Below are positions 18,101-26,343 of a stretch of 64,000 nt of DNA, piece by piece (within the stretch, counting starts at the first letter, position 1; the number at the start of each line of letters is the position of its first letter). The stretch spans positions 62,001-126,000 of the forward strand of contig NZ_RCVT01000002.1 of the NCBI RefSeq assembly GCF_016107325.1. The letters run 5' to 3'. The position numbers were made by a program, and so were the translations under genes. The DNA comes from Sphingomonas sp. MA1305 (GTDB taxonomy: Bacteria; Pseudomonadota; Alphaproteobacteria; Sphingomonadales; Sphingomonadaceae). The notes under the pieces are model-generated. The model was not told the origin of the DNA. It searched no databases and saw only the letters and a program-made list of their open reading frames with translations.

Positions 18101-18201
18101 GCCTGCGCGAAGGCGGCGGCGGGCAGCAGCATCGCCAGCGTCAGCGCGCCGGCCGATACGCCGGCGAGGCGCGCCAGGCGGCGGCTCGAAATCTTGGTCA
18201 T
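15193..18201 (-). CDS. TonB-dependent outer-membrane receptor (TonB-Xanth-Caul type)
   Basis: A 1002-residue receptor. A signal peptide (LAGVSAGALTLAMLLPAAAFAQ) is followed by a proline/alanine stretch, the TonB box DIVVTGFRRSL, a plug domain with KFPDQNLAESLQRIPGI and ITVRGLGAQFTRVRVNGLE, and a beta-barrel to the C-terminus. This family imports oligosaccharides in Xanthomonas, Caulobacter and sphingomonads. The ATG at 18201 has GGGGAG eight bases upstream; the frame is open for 87 more codons without signal. Two LacI-type operator copies lie upstream (18247, 18385), tying it to the uronate regulon. The likely substrate is a pectin- or alginate-derived oligouronide. Confidence 0.93.
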   Translation of the reverse strand: MTKISSRRLARLAGVSAGALTLAMLLPAAAFAQAAQIPQTATPGQPPHVDPAPAQTAVVPGDAPQDTGADVRNPDGTPADAPQAAADSGPDIVVTGFRRSLDAALNVKREAVGSVDAIVAEDIAKFPDQNLAESLQRIPGISIQRDAGEGRAITVRGLGAQFTRVRVNGLETVATSTDGASSNRDRAFDFNVFASELFNSIVVHKTAEASLDEGSLGAVVDLNTGNPLGGKTGFTGVLSGQASYNDLSKNWGPRLAGLLSYKNDAGTFGVSVSAAYQKTNNFELGNNTTRWAQGVFDSVNGTPCFSAPNRGGTYTAAVGSACDQVALAFHPRIPRYGSVRHDRERLGLTGSIQFAPTDSTKISIDGLYSRFKETREEKWGEVLLRSNERQMDISNYTIDANNNLVAATINDAYVRTEHYLRQSQTEFYQIGGSWDQDVTDKFRFTLLGGYSKSDATIPVETTFVFDDRDAQNFRYDYTNMKQPLISFGTSVTDPANFQLAEIRDRPSETVNDFRTAQLRTEWDVTDGFQIKSGALWRRFSFNTKAFARDAVVCPNAGGRDVVLGTITCTPNTNIGPTGVYGFPATNLGELFTLPDAGQPNGTTTQFLIPNIGAAAQYTGLYSRTPTVTVGDTRSVSEEVSGGYAEFDVKGDILGLRYAANAGMRYVHTLQKSTGLTSTTANGVTTNTPVTIERTYDDWLPAMNVAFFPAKDVIIRGAIAKVITRPSLGSLTPGGSVDGFNYRVNFGNPQLDPFRATAFDLSGEWYFAPQSIFSVALFKKNIQSFPVSATRSGTFASTGLPLGVIPASSPAALNPEGQLWQITSPVNGTGASLKGIEIALQSTFRFLPGFLRNFGFLANATFVDSSATYTQGGPATGITRPSGALGALPNTTRTETLYGLSKRAYNGTLYYEDKRFSARGSVSYRSPYIDGASATGNLFEGYNETINVDASFRYKITQNFELSLEGTNLTDNYRSRYTDLYANRNYEYNHFGRTFLMGARFKM

Positions 18202-18246
18202 CGCATCCACTCCCCATCGACCCTGTGGGCCGCTGTTTTCCGTTCC

Positions 18247-18260
18247 TGACACCGGTTCCG
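18247..18260 (+). promoter_or_regulatory. LacI-type operator copy 1 (TonB receptor promoter)
   Basis: TGACACCGGTTCCG, 46 bp upstream of the receptor start. It shares TGACACCGGTT with four other sites in the window, all upstream of uronate genes. The ACCGGT core is palindromic, as in LacI-family operators. Confidence 0.6.
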
Positions 18261-18384
18261 CTGTGCGGACCCCGGCGGTTTGCGGTTTGGGGGGAGAATG
18301 GGCCCGGCAGAGCCCCTGTCCAGCAATCCTCCCCGTCGGCGTGGCCGGTTCTGACCGGTCCGCGACCGGCTCCCACTGCTTCAG

Positions 18385-18398
18385 GGTAACCGGTGTCA
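18385..18398 (-). promoter_or_regulatory. LacI-type operator copy 2 (upstream of TonB receptor)
   Basis: GGTAACCGGTGTCA, the reverse complement of TGACACCGGTTACC. It lies 138 bp from copy 1 in the 318-bp divergent gap between the receptor and the gene at 18520. Two sites at this spacing would allow looping. The rest of the gap holds no gene that I can see. Confidence 0.65.
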
Positions 18399-18519
18399 GC
18401 AGGATGTCGTGGTCGCTGCCGCCTGTCAACACCGTATCGCTCCGGGGCCGAGCCGAACCCACTGGCGCGGCAGCGTCACTTGCGTCAGGTTAGTGAAGTT
18501 TGACGGGGAGAGGGCCGCG

Positions 18520-19509
18520 ATGACGACACGGATGCGGCCGCTGACAATGGTGCTCGCGCTTGGCCTCGCCATGCCGGTCGCTGCGATCCCCGCCATGCCG
18601 CAATCCGATCCGGTCACGACCGCACCGCGCGACGACGACATCATCGTCAACGGCCAGCGCATCCGGATCGACGGCGGCTTGTGGCGGTTCAGCAGCACCC
18701 GGGTGCTCGACGCGACCCGCCGCGGCGGGAGCGCGCGGGCATGGGCGCGCTGCATCGCGGCCGGGGACAGGACGGCCGTGCTGATGCAGCTCATCGATCG
18801 CCTTCCCGTAGCGAACGCCAGCGGCGCGTCGGCCGAGATCTGTGGTCCGCTGCGCTTCGCCCTGACGGGCGCGAGGCTGCGCGGCCGGCAGAGCTGCATG
18901 CGCTCGGCCGGTGGCCTGACCCCGAAGGTACAGACCAGCGTGCTGCGCGTCCGCGCTGACCTTGGGGATAATGCCGTGTCGATCCGCTACTACCGCAAGA
19001 GCGAGATCGCCCAGCGCGGCATCGCCCTGGCGCAGGACCATGGGGTTGAGGCCATACGCATCGGCGACTGCGCCCTCTCCCCTGAAGGCGCCCGGACCGT
19101 CGCCCTGCCCGCCCCGCCGCAATCAGCAGCGGCACCGGGCCAGCAGCTGTCGCCCAAGTCCCGCGCCGAAGCCGAGATCGTCCGCGAAGCCGCCGAGGCG
19201 CCGTCCGAACAGTCCAACCTCCCGCCACTGCCGGTGCCGAAGGTCGAAGGCGACCCGGACGACATCGTCGTGATCGCCCGGCGTTTGCGGCTGATGCGGC
19301 TGCACTATGCGTCGAGCGGTCGCATCCTCGCCTGGTGCCATGCCGACGTCTCCAGCGGCGACAAAAGGGTCGACCGGATCGGCTGCGCGATGCTGCGCGC
19401 CTGCGTCCGCGAGGGCAATGAGACGCGCGACACCGCCCTCACCTGCCTGCGCCGCAAGATCGATGAGGTCGCCGCCGACGCCGACGACGCCGCCCGCCCG
19501 CGCGGGTGA
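18520..19509 (+). CDS. secreted protein with two copies of an uncharacterised domain
   Basis: A 329-residue protein with signal peptide (MVLALGLAMPVAAIPA) and no recognised family. It has two related halves, each starting with a TonB-box-like motif followed by an arginine-rich element and paired cysteines: DDDIIVNGQRIRIDGGLWRF with RAWARC at about residues 35-85, and DDIVVIARRLRLMRLHYASS with ILAWCHAD at about 245-290. A proline-rich linker joins them. GAGAGG-like sequence precedes the ATG. It is divergent from the TonB receptor and shares its operator-containing gap. The DIIVNG motif is odd in a protein without a barrel. Function unknown. Confidence 0.75.
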   Translation: MTTRMRPLTMVLALGLAMPVAAIPAMPQSDPVTTAPRDDDIIVNGQRIRIDGGLWRFSSTRVLDATRRGGSARAWARCIAAGDRTAVLMQLIDRLPVANASGASAEICGPLRFALTGARLRGRQSCMRSAGGLTPKVQTSVLRVRADLGDNAVSIRYYRKSEIAQRGIALAQDHGVEAIRIGDCALSPEGARTVALPAPPQSAAAPGQQLSPKSRAEAEIVREAAEAPSEQSNLPPLPVPKVEGDPDDIVVIARRLRLMRLHYASSGRILAWCHADVSSGDKRVDRIGCAMLRACVREGNETRDTALTCLRRKIDEVAADADDAARPRG

Positions 19510-19596
19510 CGGCACGCGACGGCAACCTGCCGTTGCCGGTTCGAAAGCAAGCCTCGGGTTGCGGCCCCGCCCCCGACGCGCCATCCCAGCATCATC

Positions 19597-20490
19597 ATGG
19601 GGGACCGTTCTTCGACGCGCGCCGGACTGCTGTTCGGCATCGGCGCCTATACCGCCTGGGGCCTGCTGCCCTTCTACCTCCATCTGCTCGCGGCGGTGCC
19701 GCCGCTGCAGGTTCTGGCGCACCGCATCCTGTGGTCGCTGCTGCTGCTCGTCGCCATCCTGATCGTGACCGGACGCTGGCGCGCGGTGCTGGCCGCGGCA
19801 CGGGGCCGCACGCTCTTCGCATTGGCCGGGAGCGCGGCGCTGATCGGGGTCAATTGGTTCGTCTACATCTGGTCGGTCGACAATGCCCATCTGGTCGAGG
19901 CCAGCCTCGGCTATTTCATCAACCCGTTGCTCAACGTCCTGCTCGGCGTGCTGGTGCTCGGCGAACGGCTGGGGCGGGTACAGGCGCTGGCGGTCGGCAT
20001 CGCCGCGGCCGGGGTGCTGGTGCTGGCGATCAGCGGCGGCGGGGCGCTGTGGATCAGCCTCGCGCTGGCGCTGAGCTTCGGCTTCTACGGCCTGATCCGG
20101 AAGGTGGTGGCGATTGATGCGCTCGGTGGGCTGACGGTGGAAACCGCGCTGCTCGCGCCGCTCGCCGCGGGCGTGCTGCTCTTCGCGGCGGGAGGGGGGC
20201 ATGGCGCCTTCGGCCACGACCCGCAGCTCAGCTGGCTGCTGGTCCTCGCCGGCCCGGTCACGGCGGCGCCGCTGCTGATGTTCGCCGCCGGGGCGCGGCG
20301 GCTGCGCTACACGACGATGGGTCTGCTGCAATATATCGCGCCGACGCTGCAGTTCCTCGAGGCGCTGCTCGTCTATGGCGAGCCGGTGCGGCCGGCGCAG
20401 CTCGTGACCTTCGCCGCAGTCTGGACCGGCTGCGCCCTCTATGCCTGGAGCAGCATCACCGCCGCGCGCCGCGCTCAGGTACCGGGCTGA
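19597..20490 (+). CDS. rarD: EamA/RarD-family permease
   Basis: A 297-residue polytopic membrane protein with about ten transmembrane helices in two EamA repeats. GIGAYTAWGLLPFYLHLL at the start, LAHRILWS, NWFVYIWSVDNAHLVEASLGYFINPLLNVLLG and LQYIAPTLQFLEALLVYGE are RarD signatures. RarD proteins are drug/metabolite transporters; the substrate is not established. The ATG at 19597 has no strong ribosome site. It ends 16 bp inside the convergent carboxylesterase gene and is unlikely to belong to the uronate operon. Confidence 0.9.
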   Translation: MGDRSSTRAGLLFGIGAYTAWGLLPFYLHLLAAVPPLQVLAHRILWSLLLLVAILIVTGRWRAVLAAARGRTLFALAGSAALIGVNWFVYIWSVDNAHLVEASLGYFINPLLNVLLGVLVLGERLGRVQALAVGIAAAGVLVLAISGGGALWISLALALSFGFYGLIRKVVAIDALGGLTVETALLAPLAAGVLLFAAGGGHGAFGHDPQLSWLLVLAGPVTAAPLLMFAAGARRLRYTTMGLLQYIAPTLQFLEALLVYGEPVRPAQLVTFAAVWTGCALYAWSSITAARRAQVPG

Positions 20491-22037
20491 ATATAGGGCA
20501 CTCGCGCGAACAGTTCGCGTTGCCAGGCGCGTGGGTCATTCTCGACATGCGTGCGGACGTCGAACACCATCGTCGCGCGGGTCGGCAGCGTGTAGTGCGG
20601 CCAGCGCGGCAGCCCGGCGTGATTGGGATCACCGGTCTGGGCGAAGGCGACGAAGCTCTCCTGCATCGCCGTGCTCGCGGCGCGGGCGTCGGCGCCAGTG
20701 CCCGTCTCCGAACCCTTCGCGCCCAAGGTGCCGAAGACGAGCGGGATGTCCATCGTGTGGAAGGCACCGCGGCGCGGCTCGATCCGCGAAGTGAAGTCGA
20801 CCTGGTAGACGAAACCAGGTGCACCGGCCTTCGCCCGCTCCTCCGCCTCGATCACCTGCCCGCGCCAGCTCCGCCCCGCGGTGGTCGCCGCATAGAAGAC
20901 GTCGGTCGGGCTCCAATCGGGGTAGCGGGTCCGATATTCGCGCACGACCCATTCGGGCAGGATGTCGATGCGCAGCTCCGGCGCCATCCGCTCGGCGACA
21001 TTGTCCCAGGTCAGGCCGCGGACGCGGGGTGAGTCGATGCCGATAAAGGCGCGCGTCTCATCGTGGACGTTGCCCAGCATCATCGGAATCGACAAGCCCT
21101 GCGGGTTGGCGTCGGGCCAGAACGGGTGGCGGGTCAGCCACGTCATGTCGAGCACCGGCCCGAAATAGACCCCGCCGCCGAGGATCGGATCGGTCGCGTC
21201 GAGCGCCTCGACCAGCCGCGCCGTGGGCAGCGTGAGCAGCGGCGACAGGTCGCTTGTCGCGACGCCCAGCTTCGCAAGATAGGCGCGCGCACGCGCCGTC
21301 GCGTTGAGCGGCCCCGAGGCGGTGACCTGCTGTCCGCTCATCGTTGCGGCGCGCTGGAACAGGCCGCGGGCGGCGGGCATGCCCATCATCGTCGCGATCT
21401 TGGCGCCCCCCCCCGACTGGCCGAACACCATGACCCGCGACGGATCGCCGCCAAAGGCCGCGATATTGTCGCGCACCCAGCGCAGCGCGAGGATCAGGTC
21501 GAGTTGCCCGGCATTGCCGCTGTCCGGGAAGCGCGGGTCGAGCCGGGCGAGATACAGATAGCCAAAGGCGTTGAGCCGGTGGTTGACCGTGACCACGACC
21601 ACGTCGCCGCGCGCCGCCAGCGCCTGCCCGTCGTTGAGCGGATCGGTGACGCTGCCGTTGGAATAGGCGCCGCCGTGGATGTACAGCATCACCGGCTTGT
21701 TGGCGCCGGCCCGCGGTTCGGCCGACCAGACGTTGAGGAACAGGCAATCCTCGTCCTGTGGTCCGTACGGTCCCTTCTGCGGGCAGACCGGGCCGAAGGC
21801 GCGGGCGGCGACCACGGTCCGCGCGGGCGGCTCGGCGACCGGCGCACGGAAGCGGGCAGCGCGACCATAGCGGATGCCCTTCCAGCTGCCGACGCCGTCG
21901 ACCACGCTGCCGGCGAAGGCTCCGGCGCGGCAACGGACCAGTGCCGCCGGCGCAATCGCCGCTTTCGCCCCGGCGGCGATCAGCGCGGCGCCGGCACCCA
22001 GGGCGCCGCGACGCGTCCAGCCCTCAGCGGCGGACAT
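20475..22037 (-). CDS. exported type-B carboxylesterase
   Basis: A 520-residue carboxylesterase with an N-terminal twin-Arg-like signal (WTRRGALGAGAALIAAGA). Family marks: EDCLFLNVWS, IHGGAYSNGS (oxyanion hole), FGGDPSRVMVFGQSGGGAKI (nucleophile elbow with Gln for the usual Glu) and a C-terminal GAFHTMDIPLVFG with the catalytic His. It would hydrolyse acyl esters in the periplasm, perhaps on pectin-like substrates. The ATG at 22037 overlaps the kdgK end by 14 bp and has GGAGG, so it belongs to the uronate operon. A run of nine G (21406-21414 on the minus strand) directly follows the catalytic Ser codon and could slip. Confidence 0.9.
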   Translation of the reverse strand: MSAAEGWTRRGALGAGAALIAAGAKAAIAPAALVRCRAGAFAGSVVDGVGSWKGIRYGRAARFRAPVAEPPARTVVAARAFGPVCPQKGPYGPQDEDCLFLNVWSAEPRAGANKPVMLYIHGGAYSNGSVTDPLNDGQALAARGDVVVVTVNHRLNAFGYLYLARLDPRFPDSGNAGQLDLILALRWVRDNIAAFGGDPSRVMVFGQSGGGAKIATMMGMPAARGLFQRAATMSGQQVTASGPLNATARARAYLAKLGVATSDLSPLLTLPTARLVEALDATDPILGGGVYFGPVLDMTWLTRHPFWPDANPQGLSIPMMLGNVHDETRAFIGIDSPRVRGLTWDNVAERMAPELRIDILPEWVVREYRTRYPDWSPTDVFYAATTAGRSWRGQVIEAEERAKAGAPGFVYQVDFTSRIEPRRGAFHTMDIPLVFGTLGAKGSETGTGADARAASTAMQESFVAFAQTGDPNHAGLPRWPHYTLPTRATMVFDVRTHVENDPRAWQRELFARVPYIQPGT

Positions 22038-23031
22038 CGAGGCCTCCGGCGAGATAGGCGTCGATATCGGCCTGTCGGAACAGCGCCGCGTCACCGGGCA
22101 GCGAATGTTTGAGCGCGGTCAGCGCAAGGCCGGTCGCCGCTGCCTGGGCGATGTCGCCGCCGCTGCGCAGACCGTGCAGCACGCCGGCCGCGAAGGCGTC
22201 GCCGCCGCCGATCCGGTCGACGATGCCGGCCAGCACCACCTCCTCGGTCTGCGCATGCGCGTCGCGCGTGTCGATCCGCGCGGACAGGCGGTTGAGGTCG
22301 ACATGCTCGACATGCCGCGCGGTCGAGGCGATCGTCTGCAACTTGGGGAAGGCGGCAAAGGCGGCATCGCATGCCTCGCGCCGGCGATCCTCGCCCTCGC
22401 CGGAGAAGTCGCGGCCGAGCAGCAGCGCAATATCGCGATGATTGCCGAACATCAGATCGGCATGGGCGACGAGGCGGGTCAGGATGCCGCGCGGATCGGA
22501 CTCCCACCGCTCCCACAATTTGCCGCGCCAATTGCCGTCGAACGAGACGGGAATGCCGCGCGTGCTGGCGGCTTCGGCGGCGGCGATGGCACTTTCGGCC
22601 GGGACGGGGCCGAGCGCGGGTGTGATGCCCGACAGGTGGAGCCGGTCGACGCCGACGAGCAGCGTGTCCCAGTCCCAGGCGTCGACGGGCGCCTCCGCGA
22701 AGGACGATCCGGCGCGATCGTAGATCACCTCGGTGGCGCGCATTCCCGCGCCCGAGGTGACGAAGTAGAGACCCATCCGGTCGCCGCCGAACTGGATGGC
22801 GGCGGTGTCGACGCCATGGCCGCGCAGCGTCGTGATCGCGCTACGGCCCAAATCGTTATCAGGCACGCGGCTCGCGATGCCGACGTCATGGCCAAGCTTG
22901 GCGAGAGCGGTGACGACGTTCGCCTCCGCGCCCGCGACCCAGACGTCGAAGCGCGGACTCTGGAGCAGCAATTCGCGCCCCGGCGGTGACAGGCGCAGCA
23001 TGATCTCGCCGAATGCCAGCAACTTGCCCAT
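22024..23031 (-). CDS. kdgK: 2-keto-3-deoxygluconate kinase (PfkB family)
   Basis: A 335-residue ribokinase-fold kinase. The start LLAFGEIMLRLSPPG is typical of KDG kinases; the ATP/anion-hole motif is DRIGGGDAFAAG near residue 280, with the catalytic Asp. It phosphorylates 2-keto-3-deoxygluconate to KDPG for the Entner-Doudoroff aldolase, the step shared by the Uxa/Uxu and Kdu branches. KDPG aldolase is not in the window. It is preceded by kduD (43 bp gap) and followed with overlap by the carboxylesterase. Confidence 0.93.
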   Translation of the reverse strand: MGKLLAFGEIMLRLSPPGRELLLQSPRFDVWVAGAEANVVTALAKLGHDVGIASRVPDNDLGRSAITTLRGHGVDTAAIQFGGDRMGLYFVTSGAGMRATEVIYDRAGSSFAEAPVDAWDWDTLLVGVDRLHLSGITPALGPVPAESAIAAAEAASTRGIPVSFDGNWRGKLWERWESDPRGILTRLVAHADLMFGNHRDIALLLGRDFSGEGEDRRREACDAAFAAFPKLQTIASTARHVEHVDLNRLSARIDTRDAHAQTEEVVLAGIVDRIGGGDAFAAGVLHGLRSGGDIAQAAATGLALTALKHSLPGDAALFRQADIDAYLAGGLDVRR

Positions 23032-23074
23032 GCTGTCCTACCTCCCCTTGCCCCTGCTCCGCGCGGCCTTGGGC

Positions 23075-23830
23075 TCAGCGCGCCAGCCAGCCGCCGTCGA
23101 CCGCCAGGATATGCCCGTTGACATAGGCCGCCGCATCGCTCGCCAGGAACACGGCGGCGCCACCCAGATCGGCCGGATCGCCCCAGCGGCCGGCGGGAAT
23201 CCGCTCCATGATCGAGCGGTTGCGCGCCTCATCCGCCTGCAAGGCCGCGGTGTTGTTGGTCGCGATATAGCCCGGCGCGATCGCGTTGACGCTGATCCCC
23301 TTGGCCGCCCATTCGTTGGCGAGCAGCTTGGTCAGGCCGCCGATGCCGCTTTTCGACGCAGTATAGCTCGGCACGCGGATGCCGCCCTGGAAGGTCAGCA
23401 TCGAGGCGATGTTGATGATCCGCCCCTTGCCCTGGCCGATCATGTGCCGCCCGGCGGCCTGGCTGAGGAAGAACACTGACTTCAGGTTGGTGTCGACCAC
23501 CGCATCCCAGTCCTCTTCGGTGAAGTCCACCGCATCGGCGCGGCGGATGATGCCGGCATTGTTGACCAGGATGTCGAGTCCACCGAGCTTCTCGACCGTT
23601 TCGTCGACGACGCGCTGAACCGGCTCGATCGTCGACAGATCGGCGGAGACGATCTCGGCGCGGCGGCCGAGCTGGCGGGCCTTGGCCACCGTTTCTTCCG
23701 CCGGCGTACGGCCGACGCAGGCGACATCCGCGCCTGCGGCCGCGAGCGCCAGCGCGATCGCCTGGCCGATCCCGGTGTTGGCGCCGGTGACGACCGCGAC
23801 GCGGCCGGTGAGATCGAAGGGGTTGGTCAT
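23075..23830 (-). CDS. kduD: 2-dehydro-3-deoxy-D-gluconate 5-dehydrogenase (SDR)
   Basis: A 251-residue short-chain dehydrogenase: NAD-binding TGANTGIG at residues 14-21, NNAG, the Ser in NIASMLTFQGG and catalytic YTASKSG. It resembles KduD, which reduces 2,5-diketo-3-deoxygluconate to KDG in breakdown of unsaturated uronates. The adjacent kduI gene supports this over other SDR roles. A REP-like pair separates it from kduI, but the genes share strand and pathway. Confidence 0.92.
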   Translation of the reverse strand: MTNPFDLTGRVAVVTGANTGIGQAIALALAAAGADVACVGRTPAEETVAKARQLGRRAEIVSADLSTIEPVQRVVDETVEKLGGLDILVNNAGIIRRADAVDFTEEDWDAVVDTNLKSVFFLSQAAGRHMIGQGKGRIINIASMLTFQGGIRVPSYTASKSGIGGLTKLLANEWAAKGISVNAIAPGYIATNNTAALQADEARNRSIMERIPAGRWGDPADLGGAAVFLASDAAAYVNGHILAVDGGWLAR

Positions 23831-23844
23831 ATCAGCTCCAGATT

Positions 23845-23950
23845 CCCCTCCCGCTGGCGGGAGGGGTTAGGGGAGGGCAGGTCGCGACAGTCCGGCCAGG
23901 GGCATGGCGCAACCGCCCTCCCCCAGCCCCTCCCGCAAGCGGGAGGGGAG
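23845..23950. repeat. REP-like palindromic pair, family A, between kduI and kduD
   Basis: Two facing copies of a GC-rich palindrome. The left is CCCCTCCCGCTGGCGGGAGG followed by TTAGGGGAGGG; the right is its inverted counterpart (CCTCCCGCAAGCGGGAGG). They flank about 50 bp of unique sequence. A closely related pair occurs at 36504. Within an operon such structures may protect or terminate the upstream message. Confidence 0.85.
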
Positions 23951-23952
23951 TT

Positions 23953-24795
23953 TTACGCGAGCTGACAGATGTCCAGCACGTTCATGTCGGTATAGTCCTG
24001 GTTCTCGCCCGCCATCGCCCATATGAAGGCATAGGATTTGGTCCCCGCGCCCATGTGGATCGACCAGGGCGGGCTGATCACCGCTTCCTCATTCTGCATG
24101 ACGATGTGGCGGGTCGCCTCGCCTTCACCCATGAAGTGCATGACGCGGTCGGTATCGAGATTGTCGAGCTCGAAGTAGAAGTAGATCTCACTGCGGCGCT
24201 CGTGGATGTGCGGCGGCATCGTGTTCCACACGCTGCCCGGCTTCAGCACGGTCAGGCCCATGACCAGCTGCGCGCTGTCGCAGACGCCGGGGATGACGAG
24301 CTGGAAGATCGTCCGCTCGTTCGATTCCTCGAGGCTGCCGCGCTCGAGCGCATTGGCGTCGGCGATGCCAAGCAGGCGCGTCTGGAACGCCTTATGCGCC
24401 GGGCAGGAGGCGAGATAGAAGCGCGCGCCCTCGCCGGAGAATTGCACGTCCTTGGCGCCCATCGTGACGTACAGGCAATCCTTGTTGCCGAGCGTGAAGC
24501 TCTCGCCGTCGACGGTGACGGTGCCCTCGACCTTGCCGACGTTGACGATCGCCAGCTCGCGACGCTCGAGGAAGGGGTGGCCGGCGGCCGACTTGGGTTC
24601 GGTCTGATCGGGCAGCTTGACCGAAGCGCCCGCCACCGCGACACCGCCGATCACGAACCGCTCGGCATGGGTGTAGACGAGCACGCACTCGCCCTCGCGG
24701 AACAGATTCTGGATCAGATAGCGGTCGCGCAGCTCGTCATTGGAGACGCATTCCATCATGTCGGGATGCGTGGCGTAATAGGTGCGGTCGAACAT
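23953..24795 (-). CDS. kduI: 4-deoxy-L-threo-5-hexosulose-uronate ketol-isomerase
   Basis: A 280-residue Kdu[13 protein letters not shown] at the start, the cupin metal-site region [16 protein letters not shown] (His/His/Glu), and [20 protein letters not shown] near the end are family signatures. It isomerises the open-chain product of polyuronide lyases to 2,5-diketo-3-deoxygluconate, the KduD substrate. I chose the ATG at 24795, which gives the family N-terminus, with CGGAGA before it. It lies 17 bp after uxaC in the same operon. Confidence 0.95.
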   Translation of the reverse strand: MFDRTYYATHPDMMECVSNDELRDRYLIQNLFREGECVLVYTHAERFVIGGVAVAGASVKLPDQTEPKSAAGHPFLERRELAIVNVGKVEGTVTVDGESFTLGNKDCLYVTMGAKDVQFSGEGARFYLASCPAHKAFQTRLLGIADANALERGSLEESNERTIFQLVIPGVCDSAQLVMGLTVLKPGSVWNTMPPHIHERRSEIYFYFELDNLDTDRVMHFMGEGEATRHIVMQNEEAVISPPWSIHMGAGTKSYAFIWAMAGENQDYTDMNVLDICQLA

Positions 24796-24812
24796 GAAAG
24801 TCTCCGAAAGGC

Positions 24813-26285
24813 TCAGGCGGCGACGCTGTCGCACATTTTGAAATCACTTCCCATAGGGGAAGACGACGGCGCATCGACCCGATAGGCGCGGCGGACCAAT
24901 CCGCTGGTCAGTTCCTGCGCCAGTTCCGCCGCCTCCCAATCCTGCAGCCGATGCTCGGCGACGAGGCGGGCGAGGAAACCGCAGTCGACCCGGCGGGCGA
25001 CGTCGTGGCGCGCCGGGATCGACAGGAAGGCGCGGGTGTCATCGTTGAAGCCGACGGTGTTGTAGAAGCCCGCCGTCTCCGTAGTCATCTCGCGGAAGCG
25101 GCGCATCCCCTCCGGCGAATCGTGGAACCACCAGGCCGGCCCCAAGCGCAGGCACGGATAATGGCCTGCGAGCGGCGCCAGCTCGCGCGCATAGACGCTT
25201 TCGTCGAGCGTGAAGAGGATGATCGTCAGGTCGCGCTCGTTGCCGACGACGTCGAGCATCGGCCTGAGCGCATGGACATAGTCGGTGCGCGTCGGAATGT
25301 CGGCACCCTTGTCGCGGCCGTGGCTGGCGAACAGAGCGGCGTTATGGTTGCGATAGGCGCCGGGATGCAGTTGCATCACCATGCCGTCGGCGACGCTCAT
25401 CCGCGCCATCTCGGTCAGCATCTGCGCGCGAAACAGCTCGGCATCGGCGGGCGTCCAGTCGCCGCCGACGATGCGCGCGAACAGCGCCTCGCACTCGGCG
25501 GTCGACAAATTCGCGGTCTGCGCGGTTGGGTGGCCGTGGTCGGTGGCGGTCGCGCCGGCGGCGCGGAAGTCGGCGCGGCGCTTGGCATGCGCCGCCAGAT
25601 AGCCGCGCCAGCTGTAGACGTCCTCGCCGGTCAGTTCGGCGAAGCGCTGCATCGCCGGCACGAACGCCTCATGCTCGACGTCGATGACGCCGTCGGGGCG
25701 GTAGGTGGTGACCACCCGCCCCTGCCAGCCCGATGCCTGGATACGATGATGTGCGTCGAGACCGTCCTGCGCGCCCTCGGTGGTGGCGAGGAAGTCGATG
25801 CGGAAGCGGTCGAACAGCGCGCGCGGGCGGAAGGCGTCGCTGGCGAGCTTTTCGCCGATCGTGTCGAAATAGCGGTCGGCGGTGGCGCTCTCCAATGCGA
25901 CGTCCATCCCGAACACCTCGGCGAAGACATGGTCGAGCCACAGCTGCGACGGCGTACCGCGGAACAGGTGATAATGGTCGGCGAACAGCCGCCATGCCGC
26001 GCGCGGATCGGTCGCCGGCGTGCCGCCACGATGCGGAATGGCGAGCGCATCCAGATCGACGCCCTGGCTGTAGAGCATGCGGAAGATGTAATGATCGGGC
26101 GCGAGCAGCAACTGCGTCGCGTCCGACCAGGCCGCATTGTCCGCGAACCAGCGCGGATCGGTGTGCCCGTGCGGGCTGACGATCGGCAGGTCGGCCACTT
26201 CGGCGTACAAGGCCCGCGCGATGCCGCGCGTCGTCGGGTCGGCCGGCAGCAGCCGGTCGGGGTGCAATGCGAGCGCCCGGGTCAT
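24813..26285 (-). CDS. uxaC: glucuronate/galacturonate isomerase
   Basis: A 490-residue amidohydrolase-like uronate isomerase. The [13 protein letters not shown] motif at about residue 38 gives the HxH metal ligands; [17 protein letters not shown] and [21 protein letters not shown] are typical of UxaC. It converts D-glucuronate to D-fructuronate and D-galacturonate to D-tagaturonate. It is the first gene of the minus-strand uronate operon and has an operator copy 27 bp upstream of its start. Confidence 0.95.
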   Translation of the reverse strand: MTRALALHPDRLLPADPTTRGIARALYAEVADLPIVSPHGHTDPRWFADNAAWSDATQLLLAPDHYIFRMLYSQGVDLDALAIPHRGGTPATDPRAAWRLFADHYHLFRGTPSQLWLDHVFAEVFGMDVALESATADRYFDTIGEKLASDAFRPRALFDRFRIDFLATTEGAQDGLDAHHRIQASGWQGRVVTTYRPDGVIDVEHEAFVPAMQRFAELTGEDVYSWRGYLAAHAKRRADFRAAGATATDHGHPTAQTANLSTAECEALFARIVGGDWTPADAELFRAQMLTEMARMSVADGMVMQLHPGAYRNHNAALFASHGRDKGADIPTRTDYVHALRPMLDVVGNERDLTIILFTLDESVYARELAPLAGHYPCLRLGPAWWFHDSPEGMRRFREMTTETAGFYNTVGFNDDTRAFLSIPARHDVARRVDCGFLARLVAEHRLQDWEAAELAQELTSGLVRRAYRVDAPSSSPMGSDFKMCDSVAA

Positions 26286-26311
26286 GACGATTCCTCTCCT
26301 CTTGACGATCT

Positions 26312-26325
26312 GGTAACCGGTGTCA
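26312..26325 (-). promoter_or_regulatory. LacI-type operator copy 3 (uxaC operon promoter)
   Basis: GGTAACCGGTGTCA, reverse complement TGACACCGGTTACC, between the LacI regulator gene and uxaC. Placed to control uxaC-kduI-kduD-kdgK-esterase. Confidence 0.7.
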
Positions 26326-26343
26326 GAGCCATGCGCAACCCGG

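Noticed and set aside
15094..18249. 1051-codon plus-strand frame opposite the TonB receptor
   Set aside because: Shadow of a receptor with signal peptide, plug and barrel; a GC-rich third-position artefact.
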